A DNA stretch of 64,000 nucleotides from Globodera rostochiensis (taxonomy: Eukaryota > Nematoda > Chromadorea > Rhabditida > Heteroderidae). This document shows, piece after piece, positions 10,658 through 24,479 of this stretch (position 1 is the first letter of the stretch; each line of letters begins with the position of its first letter). Both the position numbers and the translations under genes were made by a program. The DNA lies in assembly GCA_018350325.1 (NCBI GenBank), contig JAEVLN010000043.1, forward strand, positions 248,001 through 312,000. Direction: 5' to 3'. The notes beneath the pieces were generated by a model, which ran no database searches, was not told the origin of the DNA, and saw only the letters and a program-made list of their open reading frames with translations.

Positions 10658-12474
10658 GCACTCATTTTTGTACCTCATGGTTGTACTACACCCTTCCAGT
10701 TCGCATTTCACGGTAAAAATGGATATTAAATTTAAATGATTTGACATGATGATAAATGAATGAGAGTTTCACCAATTAGAGATCGGCTTATCATCGCGAT
10801 TTCCGACCGGTCAGTCAGTGTACACAAAAAAGGAGCTCAAGTTCGACCCCTCCTGGCGGTGAATGAAATTATGGCCCGCCACGGCAGAGCCCGGATGCCG
10901 AAGAGGGCATAAAGGGTGGAAATGGGGCGAAATTGGTGTGCAAATGTACATAGACACAGAAAAGTTTTAAAGAATTGCGGTAAAATGATCAAACACAAAA
11001 TGAGGCCAAGTCTAGGTCGGCAATGTTTTTAAGCTCCGGCTCAAATGGCATTCATCAGAGCGATTCAAAAAAATCCATCCCATATGCTAAAAATATGGTG
11101 ATGCTTTAACATTGGCCGCTTTAACAATTTTTAGCCTTAGTCAATCGTTTTTAGTTTTTTCTTTAGATCCTTGCTCGAATATCTAGAGGAAGGATATGTG
11201 TGATTTGGCTCCGCGACCTTTGAATTAGACTTAAAATAGAAATTTCCTCTGATCAGTTCTTGTTACAAATATTGTTACTTGCTTGCTAACTTATCAACGA
11301 TCTGTGATTTCCGATAAATCAGCTTCTTCCTTACGACCGCTTTCACAATTGCACAACGATTAAAAGCTTAGTTTTTAACATCGATCAGACCAGCTTGTCG
11401 GCTCCGGGGTAGCAGCTGATCAACGATCTGTGATCTGATCTGATCATCGTCGATGTCCTCCAACGCTGTTTTTTATGGATCGCGCGGTCTAATCATCGCC
11501 CAAAATTCGCTTTTTTGCACTGATCAGATCCGACTGTAAATGTGTGTTGTTATTCATATTTTCGTTTTCATATGAATGCGTGAATGAGTGAGTGAAAGTG
11601 GACAAGACAAAACCCGTTCCTCTCCCTCCTCTACTCCATGCATATCATCGCGTCAATGGTCGCGGCGGTCGGATTGGCTGCTGGGGAAATGAAGATGATT
11701 GCAGGCAGTAGCGGTTGGGGCTGGCTGCTGCTGCTTTCTCCACGTTTCAGCTGCTGCTGACCACTGTCCCTTTGGCGGCGTGGATGGGGCTAATTAATCC
11801 GTGTGGACGACGACGACGTCGCCGGGGGGGGGGGATACTTTCTTTGCACATGCGCCGCAGCTCCCACAATTGCATTATGACACTCAGCCCCCCCCCCCCC
11901 CCCTCAACCCGCTCAAACTTTGTTTGATCCTTTGCCCACACAAATTTGAGAAAAATTTGTTTAACCCTTCACTCATTACACCCACTCACCCCCCGTTGAG
12001 TTCCATGGCATCTGGCCAATTCTAAGTCTAGGCCGGGATTGGCCAAAAATTAAAAATCGCGAACTTTTTAATGTTAAAACCCCGAATTTTTTGAAATTTT
12101 CCCGGTCAAAAGCAGTTTGGTTCCAGAATTTACAATTCCTATTCAGCAGAAGTCCCATTAAAAACGCCTCTCGCGTATTTTCTCTTTCAAAATCAAAATA
12201 AATTAGCGAATAACAATTTTATTTAAAAAATGCCTTAAAGGAACCAAAAAAAAGAAAAAAAAGTTAAACTAAAAATAAAAAAATTGTAAAAAAACATATG
12301 CCAAAGCTGATTAATCTTGATCAAAAAGAAGAAGCAATTCCCTTTTGTCTCAATAAAAGAATTTGAATGAGTAAACAAACATTAATTTCTTTTTGCTTTT
12401 TTATTACGCATCATTTTTTTTGTTATTCGTTTTTTTATTGTCCTAAACAAAACAAAAAAATAGGCAAAAAAAAA
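10658..12474. other. Intergenic region between THOC1 and the peroxidase gene
   Basis: No gene supported. It contains scattered TGATCAGATC-type motifs (about 11380-11540), a (CGA)n and poly-G/poly-C patch at 11805-11905, and AT-rich DNA from 12180. The last part should hold the peroxidase promoter. Confidence 0.5.
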
Positions 12475-15400
12475 ATGTTTGCCCAATTGGCCATTGCGTG
12501 CCTTTGCCTCCGGCACTTTTGCCTTTCCATGCAAATTCCCTGCGGCAAAAGTTTCTTCCCGTGTCCCGTCGTGGAGCAGCAGCAAGCCAACGGGCCGGGC
12601 CGGGGTCGGCTGCACGGCGTCTCTCTTCACCATTCCTCAGCTCCGACCTCCTCGTCCCCGCTGGAGGAGCTTCACAACGCCAGAACTTCTTGGACACTTG
12701 GTTCGAGCGGAATCCGAAAATTCCATCAAATTTATATCCCCTTTTTTTTGTTGTAATTTTTGGAATCGAAGAATCGGTGGGAATATCATCGATAATATAC
12801 ATTTTTGGGCAGATATATTTTATTTACGCTTAAATCCAAAAGCATGCCGATTTGTAAGCGCGTCTCAGGTTCAGGAATCTCAAAAATGTTCGGCTTTCAA
12901 CAAAGCTTTAACTGATCGATTCATTTTGCACAGCCAAAGTGGACGATCACTTGCTGCGCATAATTGTCCGTGAAGCATGGGAAGAGATTGGCGTGCTGCA
13001 CAACGAAACAGAAGCAAAGCTTCAGTTAGAATTGCGTAGGTTAAATTCGCCTGACAAAAGTTGCACATTCCCGTCGAGTTGGGCAATAAAATCGCTCGCG
13101 CATCACCAAAACTGATCAGATCGGTCGCTTTTTGCTTTTGATCAAACCGCCAAACATGAAAATCCAATCAGTATTTTAAAAAGTCTCCAACTCTCGCCAA
13201 GTTTCCGATGGGCTCTGGGCTGAAATTTGATGTTTTTTGGTCCTTGATTTGTTGGCACCCAATTTTTTGTTAATAAATGGAAGTTTCATTTGTATCAGAT
13301 TTTAGAGCAGCATCCGCTGGCTTCGTCTTCATTACAATATAGCAAAATGCACGCGTTGAATCTACAAGCGAAACAGGCAAGCCCCCCCCCTTACCCCTCC
13401 AGCGATAACTTCCGTTTCGACCCCCCCCCCTTACCCCTCCAGCGATAACTTCCGTTTCGACCCCCCCCCCCCTTTACCCCTCCAGCGATCAAATTCTCAT
13501 CACCCTTTTAGCTCAGCCAGTTTGCTTACGTGTCGGTGGCACTCAGCAGACGCCTCAAACAGTTTTTTGGATTTAATATTTCATTTAGTGTTTTGGCATT
13601 CCGTTTCAGAGTTGGCGCCATTTCCAACTTTGCCTCGGTGTCCTTCGCCTCTCTGAACAGCCGTGTCCAAAATGGCACTTCGCTGGGCCGCGACTGTCCC
13701 CGTCCGATTTCGTCCACGTGCCCTCCGGCCGCTTTCCGATCGCTGTCCGGCCAATGCAACAATGTCAGGTAGATGAAAAGCCAAGAGATTAAAGGGAAAC
13801 CTCGAGGGGAACGAATTGAAAAAGGTCATCGAATTGACGGATGGTTGGTGTTTAGCCCTCAAAAATTGCACGCAAACGTTCTCGATGTAATTAATTGATC
13901 AGGCATCCGCTCTTTGGCACCGCCGGCGAGCCGATGGGTCGACTGGGCCGAGCCGCTTACGCGGACGGAATTGGCCAAGCCCGGATGAATGCCAGAAAAG
14001 ACGGGGAATTGCCGTTGGTGCGTCAGCTGTCACTGGAACTGTTTGAAAACCCCGCGGGCGATCGACATCCAATGGTGGCCGAAATGAGCGCCTTTTGGTT
14101 GTATTTCATCGGCTCCGACATGGCCAATTTGGCATCAAATCAACTTGTGCCAAAAAGTTCTGACATTGATTTTTCATTCTTTCGCTTTTTTACTGTACAA
14201 AAACGGCAGATGGTGGCGCTGTTTCCGTGCCGTTGCCCTGTTGTGTTCACGGCTTTGCCCACGCTGATTGTGATCCGATCGACGTGTCCAGCACTGATCC
14301 AATTTATGGGTAAGAACTTTCAAATAAAATCGTTTTTAAAATATTCTATTATTTCATTTATGCCATAAACAATTATATTTTGGACAATTTTGTGCCATCA
14401 GAAAAATTTGTGTGATTTTAATAGGAAAATTTGATTTTGCTTTGGGTGTTTTCAACACAATTAACTTCAATGTGGACAACCCTCATTTTGTCAGCCATTA
14501 TAAAAAGTCTGAAGACAGAAATTATCTTGCCATTTTCAGTTCTGCTCAAATCGTTTGCATTCCCTACGCGCGAACGTTGGCAGCCCCGCGGGAAAATTGC
14601 GCGCTGGGCCCACGGGAGCAGGCAAATTTGGTGTCCAGTTTTTTGGATGGCAGCCAAATTTACGGTAATTGGGAACAAATATTATAATGTTTTTTAAAAT
14701 TATATTCGCTTAGAATTTGTTTCGATCAAAGATTTGACAATTGAATTTGAACTTTGTGCAAAACCCCGAAAATTGAATTCCAATTTTTTTTAAGCGAACC
14801 CGCCATAATTTTGATTAACTTCCTAAACTCTTATATTTTTGCCAGGTCCTTTCCCCGAAAGCCTTGGAAAGTTGTTGGCTGTTGGCGATTCGGGCAAATT
14901 GCTGAACTCAAAAGTGGCGGGCGATAACGATCATTTGCCATTGGTGGGTGGCGGCATCGATTAAAAAAATGCCGAGCCCGGCCGTGGCCTATTAACAGCT
15001 TGGAGATTGTTTCAAGCATTTTTGATCACTTTAAGTTTTCTATTGTCTCGGTCCAAATGCCGCCAAATTATCACATTAATTATCAGACTCATTCATTCAT
15101 TGTGCCCCTGCAGCGATATCGAATCCCGCCGATCATCCTCTCTTCTTAAGGACCCGCAAAGTGACGTTTATTGCCAATCGGAGAATGGACGACGCAAATG
15201 CTTTCTCAGCGGCAGTGCGGACGTGAACTTGTTGCCCGGCATCACCCTCTTGCACACCGTGTGGAGCCGACAGCACAACCGAGTGGCCGAAAAGCTCAGA
15301 GTTAGTCGTTGTCGGGGATGTAACCGGATTTCGGTTTTCGGCGGTCATATTTGGGTCTGGATTCCGGTTTCCGGACATTTTTTAAGATCCGGAATTCCGC

Positions 15401-18400
15401 TTTTCGGTTTTGGCATCCGGTTACATCCCGGGTCTGCATGCAACCCGATGCTGCAAAGCCTTCGAGCTTGATCTCGAAGCCTTCCGGGCCAGGGCTGCAC
15501 GTGATCACAGATCACGCCAATCATGGCGTTTTTGGGGAGCAGCGATCACGGATCACGGTCACGGATTTTTGAATTAAGTTGAAATTTTATCCGATCACAT
15601 GCAGCGTCCGGGCCTGTGTTGCCCGCCGTTTTTTTGGCATTTACCTATTTGCTTTATATGTAACACGTTCAGGAATTGAACAAGCATTGGAACGGCGAGC
15701 GGTTGTTTGAGGAGGCGCGTCGCGTTGTGATCGCCCAAATTCAGCACGTCACTTACGCCGAATTTCTCCCAATGGTCCTCGGCTTGGATTCCATTCGGTA
15801 AATCCAAAAAAATTTGCGCGTTTTTTAGGTCCAAAAAAAAATAAATTTTTGAATGTTTTGCATTTATTTGTGAAGGCAGCACCAATTGGAGCTTCAGCCG
15901 ACCGGCGCCTATTACAGTGACTACGACATGGACTTGGACGGCAATGTGCTGAACGAGTTCGCCACGCTTGTGACGCCGGTGGCTTTTTCCTGGTTGGCTG
16001 CACGTCCGGCAGCCGATTTGGCGTTCAACAACCCGGACAGACTGTACGGACAAGAGGGCATCGAATCACTAATCCGGTGGGTGAGGAGAGAGCATTTGGG
16101 TGATCGAATTGGGAAGAAGCCTATTGATCGATTCGAGCACAAATAAACCGGAAGTTTTTATGTTGGAAATTGCCAACATGGAATCCCCGGTTCGCGGCTA
16201 ACTCTGGGAAATCGAGATTTTGGAGATGAACAATTTCCGGTTTCGGAGGAAATCCTTGGGTTGCTGAACGACACAATAATACCAATGTAAAAAAAATTAA
16301 AAAATTCGGTATCCAACTTTAACATTGGGTTTCGGTGAACTGGTCCAACTCCTTCAAGCAGCTAAATCGGAAACAATGTCAGTCTAAAGCATTGACACTT
16401 TTAGAGAGTTGGTCAACCAGGCAGTGGAACGTCCTGGACTGAAGCTGAACGAGCAGTTCAGAGGCGGCTTCTTGCAATCAAAAACGGCCGACAACGAAAA
16501 CATGGGCTTGGACTTGGCATCAATCGCACTCAAACGGGAGCGCGAGCACGGCTTGCCGTCCTTCAACGCAATGCGGGAACAGTGCGGAATTGCCAAGGCA
16601 AACAAAAATGTTCAGGAATGTTGCGAAACCGAACAATATCGAGATTATTGGGTTTCGAAATATTTTTGAATTCCGGTGTCCCGAGTTTTGATTCTGACCA
16701 ATTTATTTTGAACATTCCTGGCGGGTGGGTGCCGTTCAAATAATGTACATAATGCCAAACATTTAATAAAAATCATAGATCAAATCGTTTGCCGAACTCC
16801 GTGCCCAGCTCGTCAACGAAACGGTGGCCGATCGGCTGGCAACACTGTACGAGCATGTGGACGACATTGACCTGCTGATCGGAGTGCTGGCGGAACAGCC
16901 GCGGAAAGGCGCGTTCGTGGTACAAAAAGTTATTATTCTAACTAAATCACGAATTTAACTGATCAAAAAGCTATTATGTATATGTTTATGTTCCAAATGA
17001 TTTGATCGTATTCCTTTTATTAAACAGTACAATTAAACGCTTTTTGCAGGGACCGACGCTCGCGTGCATTTTCGGCCGGCAATTCCAAAGGGTTTTTTGT
17101 TTTGTTGTTGCCTTTCGGCGTTTTCTTTCAAATAAAATTTTGCCTTTTTGAGTCTCGGCAAGCGGACCGTTACTGGTACGAGAATTACTTTTCACCTTCG
17201 GCATTCACTTCGGCACAATTGGACCAAATCCGGAAGACAACGTTGGCACGCGTGGTCGGTGTGCCAAATTGTTTTATTTGTTTTTACCGAAGGAATTGAA
17301 ACTTTGGAAGTACAAAAATAGGTACTAATCTTTCAGCAAAAAATGAATTCAATTCAAACAGTAAAATAAATAAAACTTTTTGAAATCATTTTTAAGATAG
17401 ATAAAGGTTTTATTTTTCTGCATTACAAAATTGGTGCCGGAATGAGCCAATAGGAATGCCACCATTTTCAATGCCTGAAGCTATCATTAAACTGTTTTTT
17501 TAAATTGAATTTTCTTACTTTTGAAGCTTTGCGACGTGACGGGCATTCGCCGCATCCAACTTTCGGCCTTTATGCGTCCAAATTCATTCGAGTATTAAAT
17601 AACCTTTTATCATTTGTAGAGCTGGTATTTTATATTCTTTTTTTTTGCGGATTAATTTCGCATTTTTATTTTTAAATTAAAATTGGACTTTAATACTTTT
17701 GCACAATCATTTTTAGCTTTTCAAATATTTTTAAATATACCAGTGCACACTCTCCCGGCGGCTAATTACCATATTAATTTGGCACAATTTGCCCCAAAGG
17801 AATTCGCCGCTCAGCTGCGATTCGTCGGTGTTCCCCACACTGACTTTTGATGCGTGGAAGGACCACGAGGCGGAGCTGAAATTGCCGGTCACCGACGACA
17901 CAATTGCGAAGGTGTTCCAGCTGGCGGAGTTGAACCTCCGGGAACAGCGCCGCAGGGAAACGCTGAACATCAGAGCAAGTACGGTAGCGCCATTGAGATA
18001 CCGTATTTCATCCACCCTAAACAAATAGTCTCTAAAAAATAGTGCAAAATTTATGAAAATTTTGAAACTTTTCTTACTAACAAAAAACTGCCATCAGCGT
18101 GAAGGTTTGGGTTTTGGGGGACACTCGGTGGCCGAGAGACATAAAGCGGCTTGAAATGCTTTAAAAATAATATTGGGCCGCCAGTCTGTCGACAAATGTT
18201 CTGTAAGTTAAAATTTTGGTAGGACAAACCCCGGGGGGTTTTGGTTAATCGGGTACATGGCTTTTAAAACCGAGGGTTTCAAAATTTTATCAACTTCTTT
18301 AAAATTGCCACTCACCGGGTTGTACCAAAAAACTCAATTAGCAGGATACAAAATCATAAACCGGGCTCAAACCCCGGATTTAAAACCGGTCTTGTCCTAC

Positions 18401-21400
18401 ACTCGTTAAAATACAAAAGAATACGGTATAGTATCCATATTCTCATCAGCCTCAAACGCTTACTGTAATTGTTTTACATTTTGTGTTGCTGATCAGATCA
18501 GTCGGCACTTCGCTTGGGCGATCCGTTGTTCGCCTACTCCAATATGATGAGGGCAAAGAAAGTGAATTGTTTTTATTTATTTATTTTTTGTAAATTTTTT
18601 GATACAATTTTTAATACAAAAATTCTGGCCACAGGAATCAAAAGCCATAGCCAAAGTCTCTGATCTGTTGCTGGAGTCCACCCGGATCATCGCCAGAGGG
18701 TGGGCCGATTAGCGCATTTTTGAATAATAATATTTTGTTTAGAGAAAAATTGCTCAACGGCGGTATACAGCTTCCAAATCTGGACACTGGTCAGTTTAAA
18801 TGCCATTAATTTGGAGTTAATTGGCAAAATAATTTAATTTGCATTATTTACAAAATGTCTCCCAAAGAATCGCTGCAGCGACTTTTGCCAGAGGTTGACG
18901 TGTCCACTTTTGTGGCCAATTTCACCGCTTTCCTCGGCGAGGACGGACGCGCCTCTGTTGATGAGTAAGTGCCTTAGGGAATTCGTGGGGTTTTGGCGGT
19001 TTTTGGTCCCCGGTTTTAGGGTTTTGGACCCCAAAAAGTCGGTTTTCGGTTTTTGAACAACTCTTTCAAGAGGTTCAACCCGAGAAATGATGACATTTCT
19101 CGAACGGGACGGCCCAGCCCCGAGACACAGCCGGCCCTCGCATTAAAAATATCGGCTTGAGTACGGCCGTAAAAGTCTTGGATCGGGTTTTGAAAACAGA
19201 CCGATTTTGTTTTCACCTCCAATGCATCGGAGGGTTTTGGATGACGCCCCCGGGCCTGTACCCCCAACCAAGCTTGAGTCTTGGCAGTTCAGTCTCGAGT
19301 CGCCAAAAATTCGAGAAAATTCATCATAAAAAGCAATTAAATGCATTCATCTGCAGATGCCTTCCGCGAATGCTTCCATGCGACCATTTGAGCAGGTTTT
19401 TGTAGGCAAAATAAATTCAAACATAAATTCTATTTAAATGATTGTAACAATTTAAATTAATTAAAGAGGCATTTCTAAAAACTTTGAATTTCCCTATTTT
19501 CATGGCATTTCTTAACACATTAAAACAGTGCTTTTTGTGTGCAGATACCGCTCCTTCTCCGGATGGTGCAACAATTTAAAGTGAACAAAATTCATCTAAA
19601 AAATAATTCTTCTAATTAACACTAATTCAGGCATCCCTATTATGGCAATGCGTTCACTCCACTTCGGCATTTGTTGCCGCCGGTTTACGATGACGGTGAA
19701 GCATTTGTCTCAGACATTTAAAATGATAACGAGCAAATTAAAGGGATTAATTAATTAAATAATGTCGATTCAATTTGTTTTTATAACCAATCATTTAATT
19801 TTGAAAATCATTCTCAATAACGGAATATTTTTCAGGTTTCGACGCACCGCGGAATCGTGCCAAAAGCGGTATCAATGTCATTATTGTTTGGGCAGCTTTT
19901 GTATGGGGAAAGGATAAAATGTGTAAATTGAGTCGAGACTCTCGACATCGAGGCTTGATTTAACAATGTCGAATTGCGTCGTTTTTAGCTTTTTACAAAT
20001 GAATGGAAACTGCTCTAACAGTGTAACATAAATTTTGATTTGATCACAAACTCAAAGAATTTGCTTAAAGTGTTTCAGTGCTGAGGTTCTCTGATTTATG
20101 AAAGTGATTCGGACAAAACTTTATTTTTTTTTTGCAGGCGTCCCACTGCCGTCGCCTCGGCGCATTTCCAACGCGGTGCACGTCGACCGCGACCTCAGTC
20201 ATGCCAAGTTCACGCACATGGTCATGCAATTCGGGCAGTTGTTGGACCACGAACTGACTCATTCGCCCATCCATCGGGGCCCCAACGACGAAATCCTAAA
20301 CTGCACGCGATGCGACTCGCACGAAACCATTTCAGTGCATTGCATGCCCATCAGAGTGGAGCGTGGTGATCCGGTAGACTTTTGATTGAAACTTTAAAAG
20401 TGATCCGATGCTTTCAGAATAGGCAATCGCATAGCTGATCCAAAAATTCTGAACAATGATCTCTGATCTGTGGTTTATATTGGATCACTTTTTGCACATT
20501 TTCAGCACTTCCCCACGCATTTGCCAAACGGGGAGCCGCGTTGTTTGCCGTTCGCGCGCTCATTGCTCGGCCAACTTACGCTGGGCTATCGTAATCAGAT
20601 GAACCAAATCACCGCGTTCATCGACGGGTCCGTTGTGAGTGCCATCATATACATATTCGTCATGCCGTCAATTGTCTCTACAACATTTTTGCATTTCAAG
20701 TTGTACGGGTCCACCCAATGCGAGGCCAACCAGCTGAGATTGTTCCGCCAAGGGCTGCTGAACTTCACTGATCTTGGTCTTACTAACCCGATGGCACTGC
20801 CGCAGGGCAATCAGGAGAAAGATTGCCGGTGGGCATTTGGCATTAGTTGACCAATTGGTTTTCGAGAGTCTTGACGATTTTAAAGTCTCGAAAAAGAAGT
20901 CTCGTTCTATTTTTTGAAATCCTTCAATTTTCAATCCATGATTTCAGCTCATTGCCACGCTTTCCCTGTTTTGTTGCCGGTGATGAACGAAACAGTCATC
21001 AGGTGGGAAAGAGGCAAAAAACAAAACATTTTTAAATGGAAAATTTAAATAAATTTTACTTTTTTGATTAAAGAAATTGTTTTTTTGTTGATTTAGCCTG
21101 GTCTGACCGCACTGCACACCATCTTTTTGCGGGAACACAATCGAATCGCGAAGGCACTTGGCCGAATAAACGCGCACTGGACCGACGAGCGCATTTATCA
21201 GGTGGGTGGGCTTAAAAAGCATAATTTTTTTTTGTTGAAAAGTATAATAATATCTTCCGGCCTAAAAAACTGTGGGTTTTTATTTTTTTAAAAATTTTTG
21301 GGTGCGCGAGGGAAGGAAATTGTTGTAATAAAATAAGCTGAAACATTTTTATGCAATTAATTTCTTAGCTTAACTAAAACTAAAATAGGTATTAAAAAGG

Positions 21401-24400
21401 GCTTACGAAATTGAAGGAAACCAGACGCATTCTTGTGGCCCAACAACAGCACATTGTGTTCAACGAATTTCTGCCCAAAGTACGTTTGGGTTGGTTGACA
21501 TACTGTAAGAGTAAGAGTAGTACTACGGTAGTTGTCCACCGACGGTAAGCTATTGAAAATGTTAGATAATTTGTTGCTTTTTTTAGGTGATCGGATTGGA
21601 CTTGTTGCATGAGTATGATTTGGTGAGTTTATGTATATGAAAAACCATTTACTTAAACCACTTTAACATCTGATTAAAAATAAAAATTTATCAAATTTAA
21701 AAACAAATTAAACACTGGGGTTACTCTCCCCGACCATTCGGGGATGGGAAAGTCGGGATCGGGATCGGAGGGTGAGGCCCAAAAATGTCGGGGGCCTCGG
21801 GAAGTAAGCCTAAATTGAACCATTTGATTTGGTAGAGAATTTCAAATATCGGACGACAATTTCCCACTTTGACCACAGGTCCCGCTCCGTTCGGACTTCT
21901 ACACGGGATACGATGCGAACTGTGACCCGGTGAATTTGGCATTTAGTGCTTTTTTAAAAATAAATCGGCTAATGAAATGTTTTTTTGATTTTATTAAATT
22001 TGTCCGTTTTTAGGCAATTTCGCATCCATTTGCCACCGCCGCATTTCGTTTTGGGCACACATTGTAAGTGTAAGAAAGAAAGACTGTGCTTAGTTTTTGA
22101 TTTTTTGAAAATATTTTTTTTGACAAAATCTCTGAAAAAAATTGTAAATTTATGAACTATTGGCCGAGCCAACCAACAAAAAAGAAGAAGCTGAATTCGT
22201 CACATAAATAACAGAAATTAATCAAAAAAACAAAACCATTTTTATAAGTAAATTACCTATATTTATTATATTTTCGGCTCGGCGGCCACAATTCTTTTTT
22301 CAATTGAATTAATTTGATTTTTAATTCATAAAAAATCAAAAAATTAACCTAAGCGCTAGCTTAACATCAAAGAAATTTAATGATTTTATTAATTGCTTTA
22401 AAAATTTGTAAAGGATCCGTCGGATGTTCCCCCGCATGGACGCGCAGTACCACAACATGACCGAGCCGGTCGATTTGGCCCGTCATTTTGGCTTTGTCGA
22501 ACCGCTTTACAATCGGACGGCGGGCGGTGAGCAACACAAAATTCTGAAAAATAATTAAATGTTTAAATAAAATGTTGACAAATTAAAAATCCTTTCATTT
22601 AAACGCACAATCATTTTTGCGCCAAAGGGTTGGACTCGATGTTGCTGGGACTGCTCGGCACCCCGTCGATGGCATTCGACCGGCACATCACAACCGCTGT
22701 CCGGGACATGGTAAAACGCAAGAAGCAAAGTTGGCACTTTCATAACACCCACCAAATTTAGCTGTTTGCCCGCAGAGATGAGCCCACTTCCGGCATGGAC
22801 CTTGTCTGAATTTGTCGATTTTAATTTAAATAGAATTAATTTTTTAATTTTTAGATAGCCATAAACATGCTTCGGGCAAGGGACCATGGCGTGCAACCGT
22901 ACAACGCTTTCAGGTCAATGTTTGTTATTAGAAATTATGCCGAAATTTTGCTGTTAAATTCTGGCAAAAACACTTAAACTGGCATTTTATCGGGACGAGC
23001 AGAAAATCGAAGACTCCCCACTCCCCCCCCCCCCGGGGGTCAACAATCGGGGATCCTTTCGGGGGGAGATTGATTAAAAGCTTTTGAAACATTTAAGACG
23101 GGTCTGTTTCTTCGTGGACGGAGATATAAAATTGGAAAATGGAGGTCAACAGACGGGGGGATCTTGAAATCCGTAGTTTTACTCTAAAGCCCCCGGCAAG
23201 CTCTGATCACTTTCCAATTTTAGGCCCCTCTGTGGCCTTTCCCGAGCCGAATCTTTCGACGATTTGCGCGATGTGATGGAGCCGAGTGCAATTGCGGCTC
23301 TCCAATCGGTGTACGAAAGTGTGGACGACATTGACCTGTTCCCCGGGCTGACCAGCGAACGGCCGCGCAAGGGCGCTTTGGTGTGCACAATGGCACAAAA
23401 TGCCATTTTAAAATCATTTGCCAAAAAATTTGATTTTTGAATAAAACAAACCAAAAATAATAATAAAAAATGCCAATAATTTGAAATTGTTTTGCTAAGC
23501 TTGGCCACACAATGTCCTGTCTGTTGGCCGAACAATTCCGCAGGGTGAAGAAATGCGACCGTTTCTATTACGAAAATGACAATTCCGCTGCAAGGTTTAC
23601 ACCAGGTTGGCCAAAATTGAAATTTTGAAAAGGAAAAAATTGATGCCAATTTTAGCGCAACTTCAACAAATCCGAAAGATTAGGCTGGCCAAGACAATTT
23701 GCCAAAATTCCGCCTTCATACACAAAATTCAGCCCAATGTGTTCGATTTGCCGGACGAGTTAATGTCTGTTTGGGCACAACGCCAAGCTGTTCAAGATTT
23801 GAATTTCCCGCTTCCTGCAGGAATATGCAAGTGAAATGTGACGACTTGGACGCCGTCAAGTTGGAGCTGTGGCGGGAGAAGGCCTTCTGCGAGGTGAACA
23901 GCTTGCTCATCCAGAATGGCGAGTCGCGCCATGTGACGCCGTGCGTCACGTGCACGTGCACTGCCGAAGGCGTACGTTTTGTGTTCGTCGAAACTTTGAT
24001 GAAACCGATAGAATTGAAACCGAGATCCTTAAAAAAGGGAAAATTGGTGAACTCGAGACTGGAGAACGAGACTCTCTAGGCTTCCCGCATTTTGGGGACT
24101 TTTGATTTAATAATTTGGAAGACCAATCCATTGCCGCAGAAACCCGCCGGGGATATCTGCGGATTATTTATATCCACCAATTAATCCACGGCGGTTGTCC
24201 AAGTTTTTGTATTTTAATTCAACAAATTTAAGTTACAAAAATAATCGAAATTTAGCCGGGCAATCTGGCAAAACTTTTCACCGCATTTATTAAGGCCGAA
24301 TGTCAGCCAATAAAAGTGACGAGCTGTGCCAAACTTTTGCAGAAATATGACCGGGATGCCATTGAAAGGGTAATTTATTTGTTTTTTTGAGCCTTTAAAT

Positions 24401-24479
24401 TGAGAAATATTTTCAGGACGCAGCGTGCCTTATCCAATGTGCCGAAGAATTGGGGCCGGAAAGAAAAGACGAATTTTGA
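12475..24479 (+). CDS. Secreted dual-domain animal haem peroxidase (N domain degenerate, C domain near-intact) with VWC-like tail
   Basis: A member of the animal haem peroxidase superfamily, which uses hydrogen peroxide to oxidise substrates outside the cell; nematode members act in cuticle and extracellular-matrix cross-linking. The start ATG (12475) gives a signal peptide ([12 protein letters not shown]). Domain 1 spans about 12934-17880: it keeps [21 protein letters not shown] and [10 protein letters not shown], but the distal Asp-His pair is Gly-Ser (FIGSDMA), the AGDxR-E motif reads SGSADVNLL, and the proximal His motif reads VTPVAFSWL. Domain 2 spans about 18497-23758: it keeps [10 protein letters not shown], distal [17 protein letters not shown] (Arg kept, Glu replaced by His) and proximal [10 protein letters not shown] Cys-rich tail ([11 protein letters not shown], exon 23821-23971) resembles VWC; stop at 24477-24479. 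Exons 17527-17591, 17800-17978 and 18497-18561 join the domains in phase with no stop or new start. About 45 exons; two likely GC donors (13377, 16598). The junction after exon 6 (about 14155 to 14210) is out of phase with canonical sites. Confidence 0.88.
13382..13489. repeat. Tandem repeat of about 39-40 bp in a peroxidase intron
   Basis: Two nearly identical units (13382-13420, 13421-13460) and a partial third begin with a run of 9-12 C and share TTACCCCTCCAGCGATAAC. The intron that holds them starts with a GC donor. Confidence 0.85.
15315..15429. repeat. 115-bp inverted-repeat element in a peroxidase intron (MITE-like)
   Basis: Perfect 15-bp inverted ends: GGGATGTAACCGGAT at 15315-15329 and its reverse complement at 15415-15429. 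The interior is rich in CCGGTTT/TTCCGG. No clear target-site duplication is visible. Confidence 0.7.

Noticed and set aside
10049..10747. Minus-strand open frames opposite the THOC1 tail
   Set aside because: They are shadows of the Lys/Arg/Glu-rich coding repeat (Ser/Leu/Phe-rich reverse complement).
18219..18400. Possible transposon bounded by GTAGGACAA/TTGTCCTAC
   Set aside because: Only nine bases of inverted repeat with no target duplication; too short to call.
12475..24479. Two separate tandem peroxidase genes
   Set aside because: No stop, start or signal peptide lies between the domains, and the linker exons 17527-17591, 17800-17978 and 18497-18561 join in matching phase.
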